Source: Haemonchus contortus
Taxonomy: Eukaryota; Nematoda; Chromadorea; Rhabditida; Trichostrongylidae
Assembly: GCA_000469685.2 (NCBI GenBank)
Contig: LS997563.1
Location: forward strand, 15,241,940-15,305,939
Length of the DNA: 64,000 bases
Direction: 5' to 3'
The notes beneath the pieces are model-generated. The model saw only the letters and a program-made list of their open reading frames with translations. It was not told the DNA's origin and ran no database searches. Below, piece after piece: positions 26,198-38,559 of this stretch (position 1 is the first letter of the stretch; each line of letters starts with the position of its first letter). A program made the translations under genes and the position numbers.

Positions 26198-28938
26198 TCA
26201 CCCAAGTTTTCTTTTCAACTCTTCGAGTATTTCTCTGAATCGCTGCTTCATTCTTGCCACATTTGCATATGTACTATCGAGTGCCGTCAAAAGTTCCTGA
26301 TAATCACCTGAAGTTCTCATAAAACTAGTAAAGTGGATTCAATATAATCCGGAATATCTTCACGGCATACAATGAATGAACAATGTGATGTGTTCTCTTG
26401 AATTAGTTGTCTATCCCATTAACTCAGCATCTACCGTTTTTTTTTACTTTCTACGTTTTTTTTACATGTTGTTCTAGGGAGTTTATGAAACTGGCACCAA
26501 TGATTAATCATTCGGTAGTTCAACACCTTCCTTGGTAGAAATGGATGCCCACACTCGCGTGCTGGTTCTTTTACCTTTGTGATTTCAGGGAAAAGGTTAA
26601 TAACCTAGACTACTAGGCAGATGTTTTACGGTCCAACAGTATATTCTTAGTGAAGTGCTGGTTCTGAAGAGTTACCTTTAAATTCTGGAAGTGAACATTC
26701 TGAGGTGCAGCACGACCGCCAGGCTCCAGGAGTAGACTCCAAAGAAAGGACGCTTAATCATGAAAAGACATGAGCCGTCTATTGAAACTAGATTAGCAGC
26801 TACACTAAGTAGTTTTTAATTTTTTCAATATCAATAATTTTTTATCCTGTAGAAGTTTGGATGGGCTGAAACAAAAATGAGGAATTTATCGTACGCAATA
26901 TCCAACGTAGACACTCCTCAACACGGAAACGCTTCGCGTAAGGATAGCCACTGTTATCAGTTCATGTCATCTACAATCAGGGTTCTCATTCTACCTTCAC
27001 CTATTATCCTTTGCAGCGATTGAAGATATTACAATAATTGAACAACCCTTACAATCAAATTTTGAAAACATCCACCAGATCCTATCATAATGCACTGCTG
27101 TGATGAGACGGTTGCAATAGGAACGAGAAGTGATCAAAATGTCCTGAGCCACTCACTTATAGCTCTGGGTATCGAGTACCGAGTACGATTCATTGAAGAC
27201 GTTGTCTATTTCCAACGAGTTTTCTGTCTCATACGAAAACTCCTCAAACAATGGTTTTGTATTCTCGAACTTCAGGTCGAGAGGGGAGTTTCCATCTTCT
27301 AAAAATGCTAAATAATACTCAGGAGAGAGATCATCACCACCACAAACTCCTGTTTTATGGGTCGGAAACCTATAAATCAGAAAAATTGTGCACTGCATCC
27401 AAAATTGGATCTTACTCTACTTGGGCACGATTCTCACAGCGTCTTGTTGAAATAAATGCAGGAGAGTACGAGATGTGACGAGACAGAGGTGGTGGGTGAC
27501 AAGGAGTCTTCTTGGAGAGCTTTGAGGCAAAGCCAGATCAGTTATGACTGGAGGCTAGTTCGAATTTATCTGTCTTTGGAACAAAAATTACCTTCCGATG
27601 CTTGGAGGAGGCTCGCTTGAGAACCTGACTGCCAGGATTTAATGAAGATTTCCGAATGGTCAGTGATATCTCTGCAACTGATATCGCTCAGTGAACAAGC
27701 CAGAGATACGAGGTAGGCCATAATTATGGCGGCGAATAATTATGCTCTATTTTCGACCATTCGAATATTTGATCCAACAGAAACAGCATTCATACATATC
27801 ATAACAAACCGTTAATCTCGATATGACCACCGCTGAGCTTAATAACACCCTTCCGAGGATGAGCCGAGTACGCTCCGAGAACTGCTCGGAAGACATACAC
27901 AGGAATATTATCCTATGCTTTCTGTAGATCAGCTTTCGAGATGGGTCCAATCGCACTCTTTTTAACGCGCTAGCTTTCTGCTCCAGTATCCATTGCTTTC
28001 AGATGAAGCGAACTAGGATATCAGTATTCTGTTGTAACAAATTCGTTTGAAATGTCTCAACACAGAGTGTGCGCCAAAGCGTTTTGTAGGCGCCATCACT
28101 GGTGCGAAATTGGAGTGCCTTATCTTCCGTGTATGGCGGCTTCTCTGGATGCACTAGAAAATACATGAAGTGCTGCCAGCTGAGTAGTTGCTCCACTGTA
28201 AGAGCTTTCAATCGCAGAAAAGGGTAATCAATGGGCACCTGCCCGATTTGTTACTTGAAACTGTCCAGTCATTCTCCTCATGCTCCTCTCTAGACTGCGA
28301 CGGATGTGTTTTATAGCATTTTTTACGCCTAATGTCCTACGAAGTTGAAAAACCTGATCAAGGGCTATCATCAAGTGTGCCTCGTTTTGAAGTCTCATGA
28401 ACTTTCTCTCTCTAATGTTTTATTGTTTCTAATGTCTTATCTTTACGTCGACTAATTAAGTTCGCTTCCCGTACTACGTATCACATTAACCACACATCTG
28501 TTTGCAAGAATTAAGATGCCTTCGTCCTATTTGTTTCTTGAGTGATTTGAAGCTGTCAAGTACCCACCTGTCAGTCACTGAATTTTCTGTCAAAGCGACA
28601 TCAAAAGGCTTGCAGAACTCCTCGGATTCATGAGCACTTTTCTCGGCTTGGGAAAGAGAGGTGCTATCAAATGAAACTTCTTTTCCAGGCCGTTCATCAT
28701 CATCCGATGAGGAGGCTTGACATGACATTAATGAGTCGCGCTGTTGTATGAGGCCAGGAGGATCGGAGCCAGCCACAGCTCTTGAAATGGGGTGGTCATC
28801 ATCCGCTAGGACCTCGACATCAGCTTCCACCAGGTCATTTCCCATCCTTTTGCTGGCACTTACGGCGAAGGGTCCAGCAGATGCAGTTTGTATGTAGGAT
28901 CCATCGGTTGTCTGAATAAAAGCTATTTCGTCACCCAT
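26198..28938 (-). CDS. unrecognised multi-exon gene, acidic protein with C-terminal coiled coil
   Basis: Supported exons on the minus strand: 28938-28568 (ATG to donor CAG|GTGGGT), 27369-27157 (phase matches the first exon; donor A|GTGAGT), 26699-26676 and 26307-26198 (stop TGA). The last two join in phase. The exon between 27157 and 26699 has not been found, because the phase left by the second exon does not fit the third. The N-terminal exon starts MGDEIAFIQTTDGSYIQ and continues with Ser/Asp/Glu-rich text. The final exon encodes a likely coiled coil (ANVARMKQRFREILEELKRK). I do not recognise the family; acidic N-terminus plus coiled coil could fit a regulatory or scaffold protein, but that is a guess. 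An alternative donor (GCC|GTAAGT) after codon 25 might give another isoform. Confidence 0.5.
27747..28400 (-). other. coding-like tract inside the first intron of the unknown minus gene
   Basis: Three short open stretches look protein-like: one from about 28397 (MRLQNEAHLMIALDQVFQLR and on, 57 codons), one at 28238-27999 (VPIDYPFLRLKALTVEQLL and on, phase 0 behind GGGCAG), and one near 27880-27800. They could be extra exons or a decayed mobile ORF. Stops and frame changes between them favour decay. No family recognised. Confidence 0.3.
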
Positions 28939-28939
28939 T

Positions 28940-30137
28940 AAATAAATTTATATGAATTTAGCAACAAGATATATCAATGTAATACCACGGCGTACACAAT
29001 ATGCTAGAAAGGATACAAAGAATCACTTCCGCAAGAGGGAGTTAGAGGAACGATCAATGGTTTGATCGAACTGACGAATCAATAAAGTTTAAGTAAGTAT
29101 AGTTTGATTTCAAGTAAAGTAAAGTAAAGCATACTGACACCGATGAGTGACTGAGATGTGTGGTGTGCCAACAGTAAGAGTCTGAAGGTGAAAAAGATCG
29201 TGGTCCGAAAGACAAAAGACCGTGGGGAAGGCTGACTGTAAGGAAAGGAAAAATCTGAGAAGTGAAATACAACCAGCTGAGTAGGTCTAGTCGATAGTGA
29301 GGGTGTAGATCAAAGGGAGTCGATTCTCCTTTCATTGCGCAACGTTGCTTAATCCTCGAGAATGAGAATGTTGAATGTTAGTTCACTGTATCCGTGACTC
29401 GTCCCATCACCCGTATTTGAGGGTCCTACCGGCTTGCCGAAGAATTCAGCTGTCGATGTCTTCATCCCACGAGAAGCTCGTCGCCCATAGCCGATGCGCC
29501 TCCTGGCTACCATCGCTGAGCCCATCCCCCTCCATCGTCTAGCGTGCATACCCGCTGATCTCTACTACTCAATAGCGACCGGACAGACCTCAACATTTAC
29601 AGCACATACTGCGTGGCGCAGAAGTATATGAGGTCAGCTGGCCCGACATTCCTGAACGAGCCCCCAGCTTTGCTTGCCTGAAGTTCGGGAATAATCTCAG
29701 TTGAATGTTCGCTTGTCCGCAATAACAGTAATCGTCGCCCACGTGCAGTCGAGCCGGTTGCGACCGGATTGCAGTGGAGTAAAAGCTGTTGCCGAATCAG
29801 AAACCCTCGCTTCCCTCTCTCCCTCTCGGATTCTGACCTGCCTTTCTCGGTCCCTTCTTCACAGTCAGCGCGATCATTTGGATTAATACCCATGCTGAAA
29901 TGACTGTGTGAACCTTGAAATGATCTGATAGCGTTAGCAACGCTCAGGCAGCGCTCATCCTTTTCATAGCAGCTGGCCGGACGTGCATACACGGACATTA
30001 TTGATCAGCACCGCCCTTTCGTCCATTCCCAATCCCGATCGCCGATCCTAATCACAAAGAAAGAGAGAGGCGAAAAGAGGTTTTCACTGCTATGGCGACG
30101 TCATTTCGTTTATTGATTCCCTATTCCCAAAGAATTC
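28940..30137. other. upstream/intergenic region, nothing firm
   Basis: Holds the likely promoter side of the minus gene at 28938. Open frames near 29.1-29.5 kb and 29.6-30.0 kb have no recognisable domain. A short phrase (CCCACGTGCAGTCG) resembles one at about 21.6 kb, suggesting a dispersed repeat. Confidence 0.4.
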
Positions 30138-30647
30138 TAAAGGCAAAGCGTACTGTAAAATAGTTTCTGAGATTTTCCACAGGATGAATTTCAGGCCCCC
30201 GCGTATACCATATCTGGCACTAATAGGTCGGAAAGCAACCCCGTTAGGAAATTATAAAGGGTCGAATAGTGGCCCGTGTGTACCATCGCACAAGTTTCAC
30301 CGGCATTGTAGAGGCTACACCGATCACAAGGGAACCCATGTAGGAAGTTCTAACAATTTGTCATGCTCAATAGCGACAGTGAAAGAAAGTTCTGTAGGCT
30401 TTGGCTTGATGCAGTCAGCTCTTTGTGCAATTGCATAAAACTGAAATCTTGTCCGAATATTCTTTCCATGTTATTTCCGTCATGGCAATCTCGTCCAACC
30501 CCCATTTTTCCTAATTTTGAGGAGTCATATTTTTTTCGATCTCGGCGTATTCTCTTGCTTTCTTCACAACCGAAGAACTATTCCCAATTTATACTTCCAC
30601 TTTTCGAATGAAAACGGATGCCTTAAATTTATCGTAAACTGTGCCTT
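30138..30647. mobile_element. TIR element of the AAAGGCACAGTT family
   Basis: The left end (CTAAAGGCAAAGCG..CTGTAAAAT) and the right end (ATTTATCGTAAACTGTGCCTTTGG) are imperfect inverted copies related to the elements at 15753 and 47326. The interior phrase CCCGCGTATACCATAT matches CCCCGCTGATACCATAT near 47390. About 510 bp, no transposase. Confidence 0.55.
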
Positions 30648-31235
30648 TGGCCGAACTCTAGTTCTTCTAACCTCTGCTTCTTCCAGCGTATAAGATAGGA
30701 CTTGAATACCTGCGCATCAACAGATCAATGACTTCTTGAGACTTCGCAGTAAGCGAAAAAGTTCAAAGTATCTATGCAATATACTCTCTTTGGACGTTCT
30801 TTCTTAGTTAGCTGTTGCACACAATCCGCAAAACCTGCGAGGAAGTGAGCGAGAATCTTGCTGGTGGTGTTGCAGCACTATTACGACATAGCATTCTAGT
30901 GGCTCGAGTTCTCCTGACGAATTGTCAACCTAGACCCGTCGGTAATACTATTGACACCATTATTTGCAATTTTTGCAGGTCATGGTTTTACCTCACCAAG
31001 GTCTGAACTTGAGAAAATTCTTAGTGTTGCCATGGGTTCATGCCCTCAATCACACTTCTATCCCTGCCTTGATGTGGCTATGTGATACCATCGACAAATA
31101 GGCGGTTAGTCATATTACATAATCAAACCAAGCTCAATATTGGTTCTTTTTTTCCTTCTCCCTAGCGTTAATTTGGTCAGCTCCGAAAGTCAGCTAATCT
31201 ACTCAACTGCATCCACCAAATTCTCTTCAGGGCAA
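30648..31235. other. intergenic, nothing recognised
   Basis: Only short, unconserved-looking open frames. Confidence 0.5.
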
Positions 31236-31239
31236 CTTC

Positions 31240-31960
31240 TGCCGTTACATTGGCCTCGAGGCCCTCAGTGGACGCGTCGTACTACCTCTTTTTTAAGGCT
31301 TTTCGTGATCGCTTGCCTTCAGCTTCGATCCATTGCCGCTCTTGTCGGATGATTCTATGGCGTTCTCAGTATATATCCGTAATATCGCTACATGTCCATC
31401 TGCTCTCTCATCTTCAGCTAGGCAGGGGCTGTTTTCCCGTGACCGCCTCGACGAGTTCGTTTCTGATCACGTCCAGTCGCGTCCAACCGAAGGCCCCTCC
31501 TAGGGGTTCATTTTCCAGCGCAGTGAGGCTGTCTCCCATGATTTCTACGCATGAGAAAGCACTTGCTGTCGTAAAGCACCATGGGCCTCACTAATGCCCG
31601 ACACACGTTTCCTCTAAGCGTCCTGGAACACCGTCGGTAACACAGGACACTTGCAAACTCCTTCTATTTCATTCATGCAGCGTTTATTCGGTACTTACAG
31701 CCTAGTCCACGCTGTCAGCCGCTAGGTCACTCAAACGTCGTTGGTTTCGTATCCTTTTTATGCGATCCTCGAGGCAGCCCACGATTAGCTCCATCCTTTA
31801 ATCGGAGCTGGGGAACTTGCCCACTTTCACTTTGAGGTGGAGCTTGTCTTCTCCTAGCGCCTTCTGCTACTTCTTCAGCTAGCTTGAGTTACACTTTGCT
31901 CCTCACTATAAGAGCGATGTTGTCAGCATAGGAGATGGTCTGCGCTCGAAATCAATGACC
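31240..31960 (-). pseudogene. decayed non-LTR retrotransposon, RT palm motif and C-terminal tail
   Basis: Minus-strand translation gives ISYADNIALIVRSK (RT catalytic box, second Asp changed to Asn), then KLAEEV, LHLKVKVGK-like text and, further on, LVRPMVLYDSKC and DVIRNELVEAV in broken frames. This order fits the RT and following region of a jockey/CR1-like or related non-LTR element. It has many stops and is inactive. Confidence 0.55.
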
Positions 31961-33625
31961 CCCGAGAATCCGAAGAATGACGAAGCTACCGAGCACACGA
32001 GATAGTACAATTTCGATCGCATCAGGTATACGTGGCCCCACTGAATTGTGCAGTATAACCGTTAATCGCAATCAATGAAGCCAAAGCTGGCCCCGATAAA
32101 TGCGTATGCATAGAGTAAAGCATAGTCACATTCTACTAACGAGACCACCTACCGGCCGGGAATCTGCAGCCATTGAATTTCTATTCGAGTCTTGATCACA
32201 GGACGAGTACCAAGGGGTGCTAAACTAGCTAATCAAACCTTGCTTTTATGAATAAATTTTTAACCACATCCACCTGAAACGAAACAGCGGTCGAAAATGC
32301 TCGCGTGACAGTGATGGCAGATTATGTTGGGTCTGAGCTACCTACAAAATGAGAAGTTACTGCACTTGTGAATCAAAGACAGAAAAAACTCTCCAAATTG
32401 CTGATGGAGTAGAAACATTTCATCATATGCAGACCTTTCCAGATGACTCGCTTTCGCGATGCTCCAAGTCTGAAGGAGTTAAGATGTGATGCCCAAATTC
32501 TGGAATAAAAATCCAATTCCACGCTGATGAAGCTAGAGTCTCTCTCTGAGAAAACAGATGTCGCAGTAGACACACTTCTAACAACATTGCAGTATTCAGC
32601 GGAGGAGTGCTGTTATCATTCTTCTGACTCCTCACATCACCCATCTATAACACAAGACCGGTTATTGACCGAGAAACTCATTCATCTTTCACTCAACAAT
32701 ATGCTATCAAAACATGGTTCCAAGGACAAGAAGCCGAGTACGCTGGCTTCTATCCCGCTTAGTGGAGTAAAATTGTTCGTTCAGTCCCGCTTACGATTAT
32801 GAACGTCGATAGGGTATACGCTCATCACAGAGGGTCCGATGAAGTCTCGATACTTTGTTTCTTTATACCTTGACAGTAAGAGCGTCCTTGGAGCAGTAAT
32901 GATTTTTGTCACACTAATGATCCCAACGCAAAACTCGTCACCTTCACCCTAGGCAAAGCCCACGAAAGCCACCTACATTCATTGTTCCCATCCCATGCCC
33001 TAGGTCCCTTCCAAATTTGGATTGTTCGACTTCAGCGGAACGGAATCTGACGTACGCTCCGTTCCGTGAGCAGAGTTCATCAGTGCAAATCACCATCACT
33101 GTCCCATCCCACTCAATGTGTTCTTTCCACAGTCGCACGCTCTAGCTTGGAACCAAGGGTTCCTGCGCGAGCCCCCCCCCCCCCTCTTATGAACGGATCC
33201 GATTTTGCCACCTACCATCAATGTTCTCTGTATCTCTATCAGGTTTCAAGGCCCTTTATACACACGCTCACACGTTGAATTTAACAGATACACTTAGCAA
33301 ACCATCTTACTACAAATCGGATCGTCTGGCGAACGCGTCTGGCGAATGTAAACCTTACGATGGGTAGTAATAAGGAACCTCTCCCCCCTGTAGGTAGAGC
33401 CCCTTGTTACAACCCATCGTATATGTTCACACCCTTCCTCCCATGCTACTGTCAAATTTAAACGCTTTCGATCTACGGGAACAGAAGCTGTGGATCTTCG
33501 ATCAGATACACACATACAACATCCCAGACACCTACAGACAAACACACGAGCAAGTAGCGTTATACACAGTGGGATTTGTAATCCGCTGAGTGTGTCTGCT
33601 CGTTTGTCTCTGCACAATACAGTGC
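31961..33625. other. intergenic with possible mariner remnant and poly-C run
   Basis: About 32350-32850 contains weakly transposase-like pieces (for example LTPSDLEHRE on the minus strand, and KTWFQGQEAEYAGFYP on the plus strand in a shifted frame), suggesting one or two old mariner ends. A run of about 14 C lies at 33171-33184. Nothing else is recognised. Confidence 0.35.
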
Positions 33626-33629
33626 ACTA

Positions 33630-34788
33630 CAGGGTAGGCCAAAATTATGATTACACAGACATCGCATCGCCAAAAACGAGTATTGAGCTAACGAAACAAA
33701 GTAACTTTAAAAAACAGTTCACCACTAATTTCTCTTACAATGGTACGTTAGAACTAGAATTTGTCGCCTTCTGTGTCCACACAAGAGTGGAGACCACTAG
33801 GGATAGCATCGGCCATGGCACTCAGGTAGGATGCGTCGAGTTGATCCCTGGCTTTTTGCAATGCCCTCTTGAGACTGTCCAATTATTGTGTGCTCTCGCT
33901 TCCAGCTTTGACCAGCTTCTGCTGGAGTCAGGTGTGGGGTGCTTGATGGCCACCAATTGAAAGCTATGAAGTCGGGGAAACGCTCCTCTACAAAATTATT
34001 GAGCAATTCTTGATTTGTAGCCAGGAGCTCCGTCTTGTTGAAGTATCTACTTCAAATCAGGATTCTCAAATAAGTTTTCCCATTGGCTTCTACTCCTTGA
34101 GGTACGAAGATCAGTGGTGTTTTCACTTCGGCGGTTACTGCCGCAAAGACATCGAAGAAAGTGGATGTGCTCTGTGCTGTATCACTTCTTCTGGTTTCGA
34201 CCTTGCATAAATCCTGTCATTCTGTTAATTGAGCACTTGTTTCACCGTAAATACCTTTTCGCCAGTGAATAAAATTTCTCTGTGACGATCTCCTTGAAAC
34301 CGGTGCAGCAGCTGTTGTGAGCGATCTTTTCTCTTCAATTTAGCTTGCTCATTAGGAAATGACTTTTGGATCTTTTGAAGGCTCTGTCGCGCAAGTGATC
34401 TTTCACGATTCTGCGCAGGGCTTCGTGAAATATCTGATTCTTCAGACATTTTGCGCACAGATCGAACTCCACTGCGACGCAGACTCTCGTCCACTTTCTC
34501 AGTATTCCTTCCAGAAGCCACCGAAGGCTTCCTACCTCCACCCTTCCGATCCGCCGATGTACCCAACTCTCTGAAGCGTCTTATCGTCGAATATACCAGT
34601 TGTCTTGTGACATTAAGTCGTCGAGAATTGGCGCGTGCCAAAAATCCCTATAGATGAAAAGTAATAAGTAGGAAGGGAATAATGTAACCTACCTTGTTGA
34701 TTGCAAAAAACCGACTGAAATTTTGAAAACAAAGAAAAAATCGATTTGCGCGCAGGCGCGCGCCGTAACCATAATTTTGGCCCACCCG
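33630..34788 (-). mobile_element. degenerate mariner-type (Tc1/mariner) element
   Basis: Flanked by TA (33628-33629 and 34789-34790), with imperfect ~28-bp TIRs: left CAGGGTAGGCCAAAATTATG, right (reverse complement) CGGGTGGGCCAAAATTATGG. The minus strand encodes transposase pieces in order: an N-terminal HTH (VTRQLVYSTIRRFRELGTSADRKGGGRKPS, about 34620-34530), FTGEKVFTVKQ near 34240, TAEVKTPLIFVPQGVEANG near 34100, and the FPDFIAFNWWPSSTPHLTPAE catalytic-region end near 33960. Frameshifts and stops separate the pieces, so it cannot make active transposase. Length 1.16 kb. Confidence 0.8.
34225..34641 (-). pseudogene. mariner transposase N-terminal (HTH) fragment
   Basis: The longest intact piece of the transposase (138 residues). 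It carries the paired-like HTH with a GRKPS linker and ends in FTGEKVFTVKQVLN, the start of the DDE domain (the E-K-x-F-T-V region). The reading frame then stops at 34225, where the catalytic domain should continue. Functional as a protein is unlikely. Confidence 0.7.
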
Positions 34789-34790
34789 TA

Positions 34791-35460
34791 TATATAGTAA
34801 GGTCACTATCCCGTCACCATCAGGAAGCAAATGCTCGACGCATATGACTTTTGAGGGTGCCTACTACACCTTCAAATCCTTTACTTGATGAACGGATGGA
34901 GAAAACCCGTAATTTTTATCTCCGTCCTTATGTGAGACAAAGAATTTTCTCTCGGACTTTAGTCGGTCTCAAAAAACGCTGACGCTCTTCCAGGACAGCT
35001 TTTTTAGATCACCCTTCAGGTTCACTGGCTCAAAAGAGAAATCTTAGGAGTGCTTTTTCCTCGCAAGCTGCGCCTTTCGCGTTAAGTCACATGCCGTCAT
35101 GAAAGGCTCTTGCAGCCCATTTGCTGTGCGGCGCAACTCTATTCTTAATCGTTGCTTTGCAAAAGATTCTATCCTATGTTGTACATCTCGCTTGATAACT
35201 CTGCTCAACTACGACACATATTTCACACCCTCGAGGAGAAGCGGAAATGAAGCATTGTGCGATCAGGGTGCCGGAACTTCTTCCCGAATTTCCATTGCAA
35301 GCGGCAGAGGTCACGCGGCGGTTACCCTACCCTTGCACTGGAACATTCAAACCTTTCTCTTCAAAGCGCGTGACTGCGCGCGATCGGGTGCGGCGAACGC
35401 GACTCCGTATTCGGGGAGAAGATACCGGACCCGGGCAATCAGGGTGTTCCTACTCAAAAT
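34791..35460. other. intergenic, nothing firm
   Basis: A 166-codon plus-strand frame starts at 35099, but only its end (after about 35470) resembles a known family (RTE). Confidence 0.4.
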
Positions 35461-35469
35461 TCAGCGATG

Positions 35470-35990
35470 CTACGACAATTTCACGACCAGGATTTCGCTA
35501 TTCTATAAGGAAATTGCTTGGCGATGGCCGTTGCTTACTTCAACTCCGCAAGCCAATTCGACTATGCCTGTGCAAAGATTGACGTGCGACTGGACTTAAC
35601 GACGGCGATTTCCATGGTAAACGGATTAGTATTTCATGCTGAATGGAAGGAACATCTCTGAATGCTCTAGCTACGTTTATCTAGATCAAGAAGTCAACAT
35701 GATGACCGAGCTCCGGATCTGAGCAGAAGGGAACTATGAAGCTTGGACGCTACGCAAGTACAACGAATAGACAGCGTCACTCAACTCGCTGAGGAAAGGA
35801 TGGTACTCGGAATTCTTTCATACGCGCTAAAGCAGAAGGTTATCGGAGGAACAAGATTCGCCAATATTGGAAATCAGAGATGGTGTTCCTACGCCGACGA
35901 ATCAACGACCGTGTGGTCCGGATGACTCACGCGACCTTGTTGTTAACGTTGGATCAGAGCGTTTATTAACTGTGTTCTTGGTGACGTCAG
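35470..35990 (+). pseudogene. decayed RTE reverse transcriptase fragment with internal deletion
   Basis: Plus-strand text includes YDNFTTRISLFYK, then ACAKIDVRLDLTTAISMVNG, SECSSYVYLDQEVNMM and EAWTLRKYNE, matching the order of an RTE polyprotein with deletions between blocks. The FADD catalytic block is missing. Stops are frequent. Confidence 0.65.
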
Positions 35991-36745
35991 GTGAAAACCA
36001 GGGTGGCTGCCAGCAAGACGATCAGACTTCTTCCGAAAACCCTGAACGAAGGTAATGCGTCTCGTCCTTAGAGCAAGGACGAGGACGAGGACGTCTCGTC
36101 CATTGTACTACTCGACCTGGCGAAGTCGTGAATAGAGAAATTACTGGGTCCACTCGAGGAAATCGATGACCACCGCAGCGACAGGCTATGTAGGCAGTGG
36201 ACATCTGTACCAGCAATTCCTCTCGCGGATCTCCTCGTTAATACGGAAAATACGCGTGATGTATTGCTCCTGGTCATTTCGTCGCGTCTTCTACCCTTTG
36301 AGATCACAGTCTATACACGCAATGTTTGCTGCGAAGTGTCACCTACCACGTCCTCAGGTGTGTGGACTCGCCTTCAATACAACTCACCTTCACGGTTCAT
36401 AAAACAGGTCCGTCTTGCGGGAATCTGGAAAAACAAACTTCCATAGAGCGCTTTCCAAGCTCAGCGACGTGCGTTGAAAACTCCGAAAGCGTTGACACAC
36501 TGCAAACACGCCTTGGCAGCGCTGGACATCGCCTGTTGACGTAGCTGGAAGTCTGTTGGCGACGTCCGCGTCGCCTCTTGCGGCCTTTACTTTGGAGCAT
36601 AAGCGGCGAACAAATCCGTCAGCCGCCTTCCATGCGCGCACAAGTTGCCAACAGACGACCTGAGCTGTCGAGGTGCATTCTCCGACCTTGCGTTTTCAAC
36701 GCACATCACTGAAAGCACCCATACGCTGCCGCAAACCAACAAAAT
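35991..36745. other. intergenic, small inverted repeat
   Basis: A short inverted match (CTGTTGGCGAC near 36552 and GTTGCCAACAG near 36643) and GAGGACGAGGACG-type simple sequence at 36080. No gene recognised. Confidence 0.4.
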
Positions 36746-38157
36746 TTAACCCATTGACGACAATGCAGTCCACACGTGACCTGCACTTTTTCGGCCGTGT
36801 GGGACGGCGCAGTCCCCATATGGGCTGCAGTTGTATTTTTTATTTTATTAATTTACCAATTGGGCCGCTCGTTTTACGCCGGGCCCTCATTCCTTACATT
36901 TATTAAGCAGTTAGAAATCCCCCTCCCCCCTTAAGTGAAGAAATGTGGAGGAATGTAGAATAGAGCTGGGTTATCCATATCACTGCCTTTATCGTAATCA
37001 TAAAGCTTGCGGACGGACACACCGACAAACAGACATACCGACAAACCGACACACCAAGTTTCTGCTTCATAATCCTTCTTATATATAAAGCAGTAACTTT
37101 GTTTGTCGGTTTGTCTGTATGTCGGTATGTCGGTTTGTCGGTTTGTCGGTCTGTCCGTCCGGGTTACTTTGTGATTATGATAAAGGTGGTGATATGGAAA
37201 ACTTATTCTTCTTATATAAAAAGCAGTCACTTTGTGGGTAGGCTAATGGAGTAAAGTGAGCACTGCGGAGTGAAGTGAGTAATATGAAGTGAGGTGGATG
37301 ATTCAAATTGTGATCTCTACTGTTCTGTAATGGCAGTACTTCGACACTGGTAAGAGAGATATTTCCACTTTTTAACGATCTGTCTTTTCGAGACACTAAG
37401 TCAGGCCACAACCTGTGGTGAATTCTTCGTTTGTTGAACAAATTCAAAAATGGAATATCTTGAAAAGACAGTCGTCATAAGCATTTTCGCTGTTGTCGAC
37501 CAAATGCAAAGCTCGTAAAAGCTCTCAGAAACGATTACTGGTAGTAATTGAACTCAAAATCGAATGACTACTAGACCGAGTGCCGGTTCTAAAGACCAAT
37601 AGCCCCTCAACGTGGGTATTCTCACCACACCCATTTGAAGGCACATCCCAAAAAACTTTTAATTTCTCCATCGTCGATTCCCGTGAATGTGTTTCCAAAT
37701 GCGGCAGCTTTTGCATTGTCACACCCGTCGACTTCTCCTGTATTCAAATCCATATTGTTGTACAAGAATAACTTAAAGTTATCGATTTTTTTTTTCACAA
37801 TTCAAGATATCATCATATACGCCCGTAGCCCTCATGAGAGTAAAGCTATCGTATTCTTCAATTACGCTTGATCGAAGTCAACATTGCCTGAGAGAAGCGC
37901 AAGAGCATCGTCCTTCTGCCTGCTCCTTATCAGAATCGATCAGTAGCTGACCATGATCAGAGTTCTCCATGCCATCATTGCTAGCCATAATCTCGATTTG
38001 ACAATTCAGTTAAAATCGAAAATTTCCAATTCGAAATTCAAAAAACAGTCGCGCTGGACATGCAGTCCACGTGTGAACTGCAGTCGCGAGTGGACGAAAG
38101 GCGCACCAATCCTTCACGGGCTTTCCCAGCCAAACGTGATTGTCGTCAATGGGTTAA
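36746..38157 (-). mobile_element. piggyBac-like element with decayed transposase
   Basis: Flanked by TTAA (36746-36749 and 38154-38157) with inverted ends CCCATTGACGACAAT. The minus strand about 37830-37320 encodes a decayed piggyBac DDE N-terminal region: D-D-G-E-I-K-S-F-L-G followed, in the next frame, by MGVVRIPTLRGYWS. These are hallmarks of the piggyBac family (L-M-G-V-x-x-x-P-x-x-x-x-Y-W-S). The rest of the DDE domain and the C-terminus are broken or gone. A separate foldback hairpin sits inside at 36970-37205. Confidence 0.75.
36970..37205. repeat. hairpin foldback element with CGGTTTGT tandem repeats
   Basis: Outer arms: CCATATCACTGCCTTTATCG at about 36973 is matched in reverse complement by GATAAAGGTGGTGATATGG at about 37180. 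The arms continue inward through CGGACGGACACACCGAC and several GGTTTGTCGGTATGTC units in the right arm. The centre is TATATATAAAG near 37082. No coding potential. Confidence 0.8.
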
Positions 38158-38559
38158 ATAGGAGTTTGTGAAACTTCGCATGTTCACCACCTACTGTGAT
38201 CGAAAATAACCGGTGCTTGAAGTAGACTTCTGAATGTTACTTTCAGGGCCTAACAGCTGAAATCACGCTTGTACGGCCTTTATAACTGATATCTAAAACG
38301 AGAGAAATGCAAAAATCATCTTACACTAGTGGTAGATTACAAGAAAAGCATAGGTTACGGTGAATTACGAGAGAAAATGAACGACCTTTCCAATGTTCTA
38401 AACGATACTGGTAGCGATTATCATCTGTGATAGGGAGAGTTCAAAAAATATTTTCCTACGCTATACTTGACCTTCAAACGATTATCATACTCGATAAAGA
38501 TAAGAGCATTAATCACATATTTATAAAATGTTTATAACAACACTCAACAAGAAACAAGA
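38158..38559. other. 3' flank of the eL37 gene
   Basis: A/T-rich. Contains TATAAA-like variants (about 38515-38535) that may serve as the poly(A) signal of the minus-strand eL37 gene. No other gene seen. Confidence 0.45.

Noticed and set aside
29054..29549. Two minus-strand ORFs of 93 and 66 codons
   Set aside because: No domain, low-complexity composition and no splice signals linking them to a gene.
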